Shown piece after piece: positions 17,221-24,592 of a stretch of 64,000 bases of DNA (the first letter of the stretch is position 1; every line of letters begins with the position of its first letter). The DNA comes from an uncultured Geobacter sp. (lineage in GTDB: Bacteria > Desulfobacterota > Desulfuromonadia > Geobacterales > Geobacteraceae), in assembly GCA_903915655.1 (NCBI GenBank), contig CAIWTU010000157.1, forward strand, positions 1 to 64,000, written 5' to 3'. The notes under the pieces are model-generated. The model did no database searches, had not been told where the DNA came from, and saw nothing but the letters and a program-made list of their open reading frames with translations. The translations under genes and the position numbers were made by a program.

Positions 17221-17268
17221 AAAAAGAGAAGGCGCCCAGCTGTAAACAACCGGGCGCCTTCTCTTTTT
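17221..17268. terminator. Strong bidirectional terminator between ychF and tRNA-Leu
   Basis: AAAAAGAGAAGGCGCCC at 17221-17237 pairs perfectly with GGGCGCCTTCTCTTTTT at 17252-17268. A-run and T-run flank the GC core on both sides, so it can end transcription from ychF (+) and from the tRNA (-). Confidence 0.92.
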
Positions 17269-17271
17269 ATC

Positions 17272-17358
17272 TGGTGCGGTCGGGGAGAATCGAACTCCCA
17301 CGGCTGTTAAGCCACAAGTCCCTCAAACTTGCGTGTCTACCAATTCCACCACGGCCGC
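17272..17358 (-). tRNA. tRNA-Leu (anticodon GAG)
   Basis: The minus strand reads GCGGCCGTGGTGGAATTGG, an anticodon arm CAAGT-TTGAGGG-ACTTG giving anticodon GAG, a long variable arm, T arm GGGAG-TTCGATT-CTCCC and encoded CCA. Class II build with A73 fits leucine. The acceptor stem pairs except for one C-A mismatch at position 5-68, which is unusual. It decodes CUC/CUU codons. Confidence 0.93.
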
Positions 17359-17542
17359 GCAATTAAAACATAACTATCGGTTTCCTGACGGAAACTATTT
17401 AATTTATACATCTGATTAATGAATGTGCTAACCCTTATAATCCGGCGTACGAGATGATCGACCAACAGCCGTACATCATCGCAAGCAGGAGTGTTTTTCT
17501 ACCATTTAGTTCGACGGTTGTCAATAAAAAATGCGCGAAAAC

Positions 17543-17896
17543 TTATTTTTTTGGAGCCTGTTGGGGCGCCACAGGAACAACAGGTGGTTTAGCCTGAACG
17601 GGGGCTCCCTGTTTGGGCGCTACCTTATTCTGGTTTGCTGTTGCAGGCATAATGGATGAAGTTGAAGGCTTACTCGACAGATATGCGAGGAGCAGGGAAG
17701 AAAGCATGAATGCTACGGCCGTGCCCGTGGTAAGTTTACTCAAGAGGGTGGCGCCACCGCCCACTCCGAAAAGCGATTGACTGCCGCCGGTGCCGAATGT
17801 TGCGCCCATTTCTGCCCCTTTGCCAGCCTGGAGCAGAACTATTACGATCAGCGAAATACTGACCAAAACATGGATTGTAACAAGAAAAGCTATCAT
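17543..17896 (-). CDS. secG: Preprotein translocase subunit SecG
   Basis: Small inner-membrane subunit of the SecYEG channel. From ATG 17896 it has 117 residues: membrane helix MIAFLVTIHVLVSISLIVIV, the conserved LLQAGKGAEMGATFG loop with GGSQSLFG, and a second helix AFMLSSLLLAYL. The C-terminal tail (about 45 residues) is rich in Pro, Ala and Gln, longer than in E. coli SecG and common in this group. ATG 17896 is chosen for the family N-terminus and a GAAGGAAA site; upstream codons are not conserved. It follows tpiA by about 130 bp, likely in the same gap-pgk-tpiA-secG operon. Confidence 0.93.
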   Translation of the reverse strand: MIAFLVTIHVLVSISLIVIVLLQAGKGAEMGATFGTGGSQSLFGVGGGATLLSKLTTGTAVAFMLSSLLLAYLSSKPSTSSIMPATANQNKVAPKQGAPVQAKPPVVPVAPQQAPKK

Positions 17897-18025
17897 TTGA
17901 CTGGTTTCCTTCTGAAATAAGATCACGCATACATAGCATGAAGGAGCAAAAAAACAAAGCATTAATTCGACCGTTTAGGCTATCTCCAAGGGAAATAGGT
18001 CAAGCTTATAACATGACTTGTTACC

Positions 18026-18790
18026 TCATTCCTGAAACTCGGCAAAACGGACTATGGCTGCGAACGACTCGGCCTTGAGACTTGCTCCGCCTACCAGTGC
18101 GCCGTCGATATCAGGTTGGGACATAAGTCCACCTATATTATCGGCCTTAACGCTGCCGCCATACAGAATGCGTATCCTGGAAGCCATGTCAGGACTGTAT
18201 AATTCCGACAATAGCTGACGGATAAAAGCATGAGTTTCTTGAGCCTGGCCTTCTGAAGCTGTTTTTCCTGTGCCAATCGCCCATACCGGTTCATAGGCAA
18301 TTATCAATCGGTCAGATTCAGTTTCAGAAAAACCTGTGAGAGCTTCCGCAATCTGTCTCCTCAGAACAGCAAATGTATTTCCCGATTCCCGTTCGGCAAG
18401 GGTCTCTCCGATACAGAAAATAACGGTAAGTCTGCCCGCAATTGCCGCCTTTAGCTTTTTGTTGACGGTTTTGTCCGTTTCACCGAAGAACTGCCTCCGC
18501 TCGGAATGTCCGATCAGGACATGGCTGCAGCCGACGTCGGTAAGCATCATCGGTGAAACCTCGCCGGTGTAGGCCCCTTCTTCCTCCCAGAAGCAGTCCT
18601 GGGCCGCGAGTTGTATGCCTGAGTCGGCAAGGGCCTTTTTTACCGCTGACAGCGCGGTAAATGCCGGTGCAACAACTATCTCTGTCAGCGCAGTGTCGCT
18701 TACGAGGGGAATAAGTTCATCTATCAGTTTAACGGCTTCAGCCGTAGAGTTGTATAATTTCCAGTTCCCTGCAATGACCGGTTTTCTCAT
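18026..18790 (-). CDS. tpiA: Triosephosphate isomerase
   Basis: Interconverts dihydroxyacetone phosphate and glyceraldehyde 3-phosphate. 254 residues, normal length. Catalytic Lys11 in GNWK, the His in IGHSERR and the Glu in AYEPVWAIGTGK are present, as are the flexible-loop residues and the GGSVKADN phosphate site. Third gene of the glycolytic operon gap-pgk-tpiA, 24 bp after pgk. Confidence 0.98.
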   Translation of the reverse strand: MRKPVIAGNWKLYNSTAEAVKLIDELIPLVSDTALTEIVVAPAFTALSAVKKALADSGIQLAAQDCFWEEEGAYTGEVSPMMLTDVGCSHVLIGHSERRQFFGETDKTVNKKLKAAIAGRLTVIFCIGETLAERESGNTFAVLRRQIAEALTGFSETESDRLIIAYEPVWAIGTGKTASEGQAQETHAFIRQLLSELYSPDMASRIRILYGGSVKADNIGGLMSQPDIDGALVGGASLKAESFAAIVRFAEFQE

Positions 18791-18814
18791 GGTTATATCC
18801 TGGGTAATAATAGT

Positions 18815-20017
18815 TTAAAACTGCGTCCCTTTTTCTTCCAAAACCTTGATTCCAGGGAGAACCTTCCCTTCCAGAAGCTCAAGGAAGGCGCCACCACCGG
18901 TAGAGATATAGCTGATTTTAGCGTATTCGCCGGCACGGTGAACTGCAACATCTGTATCGCCTCCGCCAACGATGGTCAGCGCATAGGAATTGGCTACCGC
19001 GCTGACCATGGCAAAAGTTCCCCTGGAGAATGCGTCCATTTCAAAAACCCCCATCGGGCCGTTCCAGACGATGGTTTTTGCGTTCTGGATCGCTTCGCTG
19101 AACAGTGTTACAGTTGCGGGGCCGATGTCAAGGGCCATCCAGTCCTGGGGAATTTCCTGTACGGTGGTAACCTTTGTCTCGGCAGTCGGATTGAATTGGT
19201 CAGCCACCACACAGTCAACCGGGAGATAGAATTTTATCCCCTTTTCACGAGCCTTGTTGTAGGCGATGCGGGCAGTATCGACCAGGTGTTCTTCCACCAA
19301 TGATTTCCCAACGTTGTAGCCTAACGCCTTCAAGAAGGTAAAGGCCATGCCGCCGCCGATTATTATCTTGTCCACCTTGTTCAGAAGATTCTCCACAACC
19401 TCGATCTTTCCGGATACTTTGGCGCCACCCAGGATGGCGACCAGCGGCCGCATCGGGTTTTTCATCGATTTCTCAAAATAGTTCATCTCTTTCTTCATCA
19501 GAAATCCGGCAACGGCAACCGGCACGAACCTGGTTATTGCCTCGACCGAGGCATGAGCCCTGTGTGAGACGGCGAAGGCATCGTTAACATATATATCGCA
19601 CTGTTCTGCCAGCGCCTCGGCAAAGTCGGGGTCATTTTTTTCCTCACCGGGATGAAAGCGAAGGTTTTCAAGCATAACGATATCACCAGGCTTCATCTTC
19701 GCCAGAATTTCGTCGACTTCGCTCCCGATGCAGTCCAGAGCCAGCAGAACATCCTTATCGAGGAGCCTGGAAAGCCTTTTGGCCGCAGGGGCAAGGGAAT
19801 ACTTCATGTTCCTTTCTCCCTTGGGGCGTCCCAAGTGAGAGGCGATAATCACAATTCCATTTCCATCCAGGGCCTGATTTATTGTAGGGAGTACTGCCCT
19901 GATGCGTGTATCATCGGTGATATTCAGGTTTTCATCAAGTGGAACATTGAAATCCACCCTGATAAAAATCTTCTTTCCCTGCAAATCCCTTATTTCATCG
20001 ATATAGCGAATTGACAT
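18815..20017 (-). CDS. pgk: Phosphoglycerate kinase
   Basis: Transfers phosphate between 1,3-bisphosphoglycerate and ADP in glycolysis or gluconeogenesis. 400 residues, typical. Signatures seen: RVDFNVPLD near residue 20, ASHLGRPKG, the [12 protein letters not shown] hinge region and the GGGDTDVA nucleotide loop near the C-terminus (usually GGGDTVAA, so slightly altered). ATG follows CCTGGAGGAGT-type ribosome site (plus-strand CTCCTCCAGGAGG). Lies 21 bp after gap. Confidence 0.98.
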   Translation of the reverse strand: MSIRYIDEIRDLQGKKIFIRVDFNVPLDENLNITDDTRIRAVLPTINQALDGNGIVIIASHLGRPKGERNMKYSLAPAAKRLSRLLDKDVLLALDCIGSEVDEILAKMKPGDIVMLENLRFHPGEEKNDPDFAEALAEQCDIYVNDAFAVSHRAHASVEAITRFVPVAVAGFLMKKEMNYFEKSMKNPMRPLVAILGGAKVSGKIEVVENLLNKVDKIIIGGGMAFTFLKALGYNVGKSLVEEHLVDTARIAYNKAREKGIKFYLPVDCVVADQFNPTAETKVTTVQEIPQDWMALDIGPATVTLFSEAIQNAKTIVWNGPMGVFEMDAFSRGTFAMVSAVANSYALTIVGGGDTDVAVHRAGEYAKISYISTGGGAFLELLEGKVLPGIKVLEEKGTQF

Positions 20018-20038
20018 GACTCCTCCAGGAGGTTTTTG

Positions 20039-21037
20039 TTATGCGCCGACGAGTTTCATGAGTTCAATGAGCCTTTGGGAAAAACCGCTTTCGTTATCAT
20101 ACCAGGAGATAACCTTGACCATGTTGCCCCCTATTACCTTTGTACACTGGGAGTCGACTATGGAGGAGCAAATATTACCGTTAAAGTCTATTGATACCAG
20201 TGGCTCCTCGCAATAACCGAGTATCCCCTTGAGCCCTCCGCGGGAAGCCTCTTTGAGTGCATTGTTTACCTCATCGGCGGTGGTCTTCTGGGAAAGAGTG
20301 GCAACAAGATCAATAACGGAAACGTTGGGAGTTGGTACGCGAATGGCCATGCCGTCCATTTTTCCCTGCAGTTCCGGCATTACCAGTGAAATGGCCTTTG
20401 CTGCGCCTGTCTTGGTGGGGATCATCGAGAGGGCGGCAGCCCTCGAGCGGCGCGGATCTTCATGTGGCAGGTCGAGGATACGCTGGTCGTTCGTATACGA
20501 ATGAATGGTGGTGACAAGACCCTTTTCAATCCCGAAGTTTTCATGCAGTACCTTGGCGACGGGGGCCAGGCAGTTTGTAGTACAGGAGGCATTGGAAATT
20601 ATGCTGTGTTTTAATGGGTCATAGGTTTTATCGTTTACACCCAGTACGATTGTTATATCCGGGTTTGTAGCAGGGGCGGATATAATGACCTTTTTTGCTC
20701 CTGCTTTCAGGTGCATCTCAGCCTGTTCCCGCTTCGTAAAGTTACCCGTTGCTTCAAGGACGATGTCGATTTTTTCGTGGTTCCAGGGGAGCTCGGCCGG
20801 GTCTTTTACGGCAAGTATTTTGACTGGCCTGCCGTTTACCACCAGATCGCCGTCTATCGTCTCCACAGTTCCCTGAAAAATTCCGTGAACGGAATCGTAT
20901 TTCAACAAGTGTGCGATAGTAGACAAGTTTGTCAAATCATTAATGGCAACGATCTCTAAATCCTGGTCGTAGAGCGCAGCTCTCATAACCTTGCGACCGA
21001 TTCTGCCAAAACCGTTAATTGCAATCCGCAATGCCAT
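20039..21037 (-). CDS. gap: Glyceraldehyde-3-phosphate dehydrogenase
   Basis: NAD-dependent oxidation and phosphorylation of glyceraldehyde 3-phosphate. 332 residues. The Rossmann start INGFGRIGR, catalytic Cys in [12 protein letters not shown], the TKTGAAKA and [12 protein letters not shown] segments and the C-terminal [11 protein letters not shown] are all present. Asp at the end of the second strand (INDLT) suggests NAD specificity. First gene of the operon; a sigma-70 promoter lies about 65-90 bp upstream. Confidence 0.98.
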   Translation of the reverse strand: MALRIAINGFGRIGRKVMRAALYDQDLEIVAINDLTNLSTIAHLLKYDSVHGIFQGTVETIDGDLVVNGRPVKILAVKDPAELPWNHEKIDIVLEATGNFTKREQAEMHLKAGAKKVIISAPATNPDITIVLGVNDKTYDPLKHSIISNASCTTNCLAPVAKVLHENFGIEKGLVTTIHSYTNDQRILDLPHEDPRRSRAAALSMIPTKTGAAKAISLVMPELQGKMDGMAIRVPTPNVSVIDLVATLSQKTTADEVNNALKEASRGGLKGILGYCEEPLVSIDFNGNICSSIVDSQCTKVIGGNMVKVISWYDNESGFSQRLIELMKLVGA

Positions 21038-21100
21038 TGCTAACCTCCAAAGGTTGAGTTTTGTGGAAAATGTAGAAAATGTCTTTGCTAAATCGGGAAT

Positions 21101-21128
21101 ACTATATCTCTTGTTGTTATCAAGTCAA
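21101..21128 (-). promoter_or_regulatory. Sigma-70-type promoter for gap-pgk-tpiA-secG
   Basis: On the minus strand TTGACT (21128-21123), 16-bp spacer, TATAGT (21106-21101). Upstream of gap by about 65 bp. The gap-to-hydrolase interval (21038-21387) holds this and the divergent promoter below; no gene is seen in it. Confidence 0.6.
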
Positions 21129-21250
21129 TAATTTTAATATGAATTTACCCCGACTGCGTGGTAGCACGGGCGTACCTCCCCCCCCTGTTCTCTCCGGAAA
21201 TGACTACCTGTTACGAAAACAGCTATTAAAATACTCTCCCTAGTTTACCC

Positions 21251-21279
21251 TTGAATCTTCTTTCTGTTTCCTGTATAAA
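21251..21279 (+). promoter_or_regulatory. Sigma-70-type promoter for the MBL hydrolase gene
   Basis: TTGAAT at 21251-21256, 17-bp spacer, TATAAA at 21274-21279, about 110 bp before the TTG start at 21388. Confidence 0.55.
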
Positions 21280-21387
21280 AAACGAGCGGTAGAGAGTTAT
21301 TTTCGTTCAGAATAAAGGATCAAGACTGGTCAGGCAGCCCCATTAATTTCAAGGTAACCGACCTTGGCATGTCCTGAAGGAGGGTTT

Positions 21388-22158
21388 TTGCGGGTCTGTT
21401 TGCTTGCCAGTGGCAGTAAGGGAAATTCAATCTTCATAGAGACCGGACAGTCAAAAATTCTTGTGGATGCAGGGCTTTCTGCCCGTGAAACCGATAAGAG
21501 GCTTGCCGATATAGGGGTCGAAGGTTCCGACCTTGACGCAATATTTATTACTCACGAACACACCGATCATATCCGTGGCGCCGGCATACTTGCCCGAAAA
21601 CACCAGATACCTGTTTTTATCAGCTATCCGACCAATAGTAATTCGAAAGACTTATTTGCAAAAAATGAAGTTGTCGAATTCGAATCCGGCTGTTCATTTA
21701 CTTTCAGAGACATGTTAATCGACCCTTTTCCGATAACGCATGATTCAAGCGATCCTGTCGGGTTTGTTATCGAGAGCAGACAGAACCGGGTAGGGATAGC
21801 CACCGACCTCGGAATCGTTACCCGCCTTGTCAGGGAAAAGCTGAAGGAATGCGGTGTGCTTGTGCTGGAATTCAACCATGATGAAGAGATGCTTTTGAAC
21901 GGGCCCTATCCATGGCATCTGAAGCAGAGGATAAAATCGCGTCACGGCCATCTTTCCAATAATGAGACAGCTCAACTGCTGAGTGAAATTGTCCACGACA
22001 GGCTTGAAGGAATTTTTCTGGCTCATCTTTCCGAGGTAAACAACGATCCTGCAATCGCCTCTGACACGATCAATAAAACCCTTGGCAGGCAGAACAGATG
22101 TCATCCAGAGCTCTTTATGGGGTGCCAGTACCAGGTGAGCCCTGTTTTTCAGGCCTGA
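21388..22158 (+). CDS. Metallo-beta-lactamase-fold hydrolase, WalJ/YycJ-like
   Basis: 256 residues from TTG 21388. The metal site is THEHTDHIRG (HxHxDH), with a further His in PFPITHDSSDPVG and HLS near the C-terminus. The opening RVCLLASGSKGNSIFIE is the WalJ/YycJ hallmark. Those proteins are predicted nucleases (5'-3' exonuclease activity in relatives) linked to DNA repair and replication control in Firmicutes; here the role is not shown. TTG is chosen because GAAGGAGGG lies 4 nt upstream and the family begins here; an earlier TTG at 21364 precedes that site. Confidence 0.88.
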   Translation: MRVCLLASGSKGNSIFIETGQSKILVDAGLSARETDKRLADIGVEGSDLDAIFITHEHTDHIRGAGILARKHQIPVFISYPTNSNSKDLFAKNEVVEFESGCSFTFRDMLIDPFPITHDSSDPVGFVIESRQNRVGIATDLGIVTRLVREKLKECGVLVLEFNHDEEMLLNGPYPWHLKQRIKSRHGHLSNNETAQLLSEIVHDRLEGIFLAHLSEVNNDPAIASDTINKTLGRQNRCHPELFMGCQYQVSPVFQA

Positions 22159-22221
22159 AATAGTACTGCTCGGAAGCTTGCAGCCTTATTTTATTTAATC
22201 TGACAAAAGGAATTACTACGA

Positions 22222-23517
22222 ATGATAGAACGTTATAGCAGACCTGAAATGACCCGCATATGGGGAGCGGAAAACCGGTACCAGAAATGGCTGGATATAG
22301 AAATCTATGCGTGTGAGGCCCATGCCGTGATGGGGACTATTCCCGCTGAAGCCGTTGCGCGGATCAAGGCAAAGGGAAGCTTTGATATTCACCGTATCGA
22401 TGAAATCGAAAAAGTGGTCAAGCACGATGTTATCGCTTTTCTCACTTCGGTTGCCGATTACATCGGTGAAGACTCCCGCTTTCTGCATCTGGGGCTGACA
22501 TCATCCGATGTGCTTGATACCTCCTTTGCCATGTTACTCAACGAAAGTGGCGGGTTGCTGATCGATGGTATAAAAAAACTGATGGAGGCTATAAAAAAGA
22601 GGGCTATCGAGCATAAAGAGACACCGATGATCGGCCGTTCCCACGGTATCCATGCGGAACCGGTCACATTCGGGATAAAAATGGCACTCTGGTACGATGA
22701 AATGCGGCGCAATTTGAGGCGCATGGAGGCTGCACGGGAGACCGTATCCTATGGCAAGATTTCCGGCGCTGTCGGGACGTTTGCCAACATCGATCCAGAG
22801 GTTGAAGAATATGTCTGCGCCAAGGTCGGGCTGAAACCGGCGCCCTGTTCGACACAGATCATCCAGCGGGATCGCCACGCCGAATTTTTCTCGACTATGG
22901 CAATAATTGCCTCCTCTATCGAGAAATTTGCCGTAGAGATACGTCACCTGCAACGTACCGAGGTGCTTGAAGTAGAGGAATTCTTCAGCAAGGGGCAGAA
23001 GGGTTCTTCTGCCATGCCTCATAAGCGGAATCCGGTGTTATCGGAGAATCTTTCCGGTTTGGCCCGACTTATTCGCGGTTATTCTCTGTCGGCTCTGGAA
23101 AATATTCCGCTTTGGCATGAGCGGGATATCTCCCACTCTTCTGTGGAGCGTATAATCGGACCGGATGCAACCGTCCTTCTGGATTTCATGCTTTACCGAT
23201 GTACCTCGCTCATTGATAACCTGGTGGTTTATCCGGAAAACATGATGAGAAACCTGAACCAGATGAAAGGTCTGGTCTTTTCACAACGGGTTTTGCTTGC
23301 TCTTACGGGGAAGGGGGCTTCCCGGGAAACTGCCTATACCCTGGTTCAGCGTAATGCAATGAAAGTATGGGAAGAGGGAAAGGACTTCCAGGAAGAGCTG
23401 ATAGCTGATCGTGAAGTGCGGGGTTACCTTTCTTCTGAAGAGATCAAGGAGAAATTTGATCTGGCTTATCACCTGAAGCATGTGGATACTATCTTCACGA
23501 GGGTCTTCGGTGTATAA
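22222..23517 (+). CDS. purB: Adenylosuccinate lyase
   Basis: Cleaves SAICAR to AICAR and adenylosuccinate to AMP, two steps of purine synthesis. 431 residues. Fumarase/aspartase superfamily signature SSAMPHKRNP with its flexible loop, GRSHGIHAEP and TSSDVLDTS are visible. The N-terminus MIERYSRPEMTRIW is standard. A good AAAGGAATT site precedes ATG. The 3' end overlaps the mechanosensitive channel gene by 8 nt if that starts at GTG 23510. Confidence 0.98.
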   Translation: MIERYSRPEMTRIWGAENRYQKWLDIEIYACEAHAVMGTIPAEAVARIKAKGSFDIHRIDEIEKVVKHDVIAFLTSVADYIGEDSRFLHLGLTSSDVLDTSFAMLLNESGGLLIDGIKKLMEAIKKRAIEHKETPMIGRSHGIHAEPVTFGIKMALWYDEMRRNLRRMEAARETVSYGKISGAVGTFANIDPEVEEYVCAKVGLKPAPCSTQIIQRDRHAEFFSTMAIIASSIEKFAVEIRHLQRTEVLEVEEFFSKGQKGSSAMPHKRNPVLSENLSGLARLIRGYSLSALENIPLWHERDISHSSVERIIGPDATVLLDFMLYRCTSLIDNLVVYPENMMRNLNQMKGLVFSQRVLLALTGKGASRETAYTLVQRNAMKVWEEGKDFQEELIADREVRGYLSSEEIKEKFDLAYHLKHVDTIFTRVFGV

Positions 23518-24592
23518 GATTATTGATTTCTACCGGATAAGGGCAGATGACAACCTGCTTCTCTTCTGGATCAAGGAAATCGTGATTGCCTTGGCCATTA
23601 TCGGACTCTTCTGCGGACTTGCCCTGCTTCTCCGGTACCTGTTGGCCAATGTTGCCCCCCGGTTTACCGCTTATACCAGAACCGATCTGAGTGACCGTCT
23701 CCTGAAAAGGATAACCCATCAGGCTTCGCTGCTTGTTTTTTTTGCCGGACTCTACATTGCGGTTCATTCACTTCCTTTGCCTGACAAGGCGCAACTGGTT
23801 ACTTCCGGTATCATATTTGTTATCAACGTAGTGATTTTGACTAATATCGCTTTCCGGATCTCTAACGTGCTTCTTTCCTGGTACGGTGCCCGGGTGATGG
23901 AAAAACCGGGAGGCGGACCTGACCGGCAGATACTCCCGCTGATTGAAAAAGTTATTGCAATAGTTCTGATCTCTGTTGCTCTGATTATTGCGCTCAAGCA
24001 CTTTGATTGTGATATTTTGTCCCTGGTAACGGCACTCGGCATCGGTTCTCTGGCCATCGGACTTGCGGCAAAGGATACCCTGGCGAATATGATTTCAGGA
24101 TTTACCCTTATGATCGATCGCCCCTTCTGTATTGGCGACCGTATCCAGCTTGCAGGCGGTCAATGGGGCGATGTTGTTGATATAGGTCTCCGCTGTACCA
24201 GGATTCAGACTGCCGATAACACCCTTCTGATCATCCCCAACTCGGCTCTCTGCCAAAGCACCGTTACAAACATGGCATTGCCCGATATGAAAGGAAAAGG
24301 GAGGGTAAATGTCGCAGTTTCCCATGGGAGTGACGTCTCTGTCGTGAAAGGGGTGCTGGTTGATACAGCGCTTGAGTTGCCAGATGTTCTGCGGGACCCC
24401 CCTCCTGAGGCTTTCTTTATGACGTTAGGCGACAGTGCCCTGAATATTTCACTTTTTTTCTGGGTCGCTGATTATAATAAGATGTTTGCAACGACAGATC
24501 GATTGAATACCTTGATAATAACCCGTTTCAGGAATGCCGGTATAAAAATACCGTATCCGACAAGAACGGTTATACTGGAGAAGGAAGAATAA
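23510..24592 (+). CDS. MscS-family mechanosensitive ion channel
   Basis: Inner-membrane protein of 360 residues. Three or four membrane helices occupy residues 20-165 (IVIALAIIGLFCGLALLLRYLL; LLVFFAGLYIAV; IVLISVALIIAL). The pore helix and MscS signature follow: LGIGSLAIGLAAKDTLANMISGF, then FCIGDRIQL and the beta domain with IPNSALCQSTVTNM. Such channels open under osmotic downshift. GTG 23510 is preferred over ATG 23480 because GAGGG lies 6 nt before it. It is wedged in a purine operon (overlaps purB and, as TAATG, purL), a chance operon partner as far as I can see. Confidence 0.92.
   Translation: MYKIIDFYRIRADDNLLLFWIKEIVIALAIIGLFCGLALLLRYLLANVAPRFTAYTRTDLSDRLLKRITHQASLLVFFAGLYIAVHSLPLPDKAQLVTSGIIFVINVVILTNIAFRISNVLLSWYGARVMEKPGGGPDRQILPLIEKVIAIVLISVALIIALKHFDCDILSLVTALGIGSLAIGLAAKDTLANMISGFTLMIDRPFCIGDRIQLAGGQWGDVVDIGLRCTRIQTADNTLLIIPNSALCQSTVTNMALPDMKGKGRVNVAVSHGSDVSVVKGVLVDTALELPDVLRDPPPEAFFMTLGDSALNISLFFWVADYNKMFATTDRLNTLIITRFRNAGIKIPYPTRTVILEKEE

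Noticed and set aside
21158-21200. C-rich stretch before the MBL hydrolase as a hairpin element copy
   Set aside because: Has a run of C but lacks the AAAGTCCC core and both element ends.
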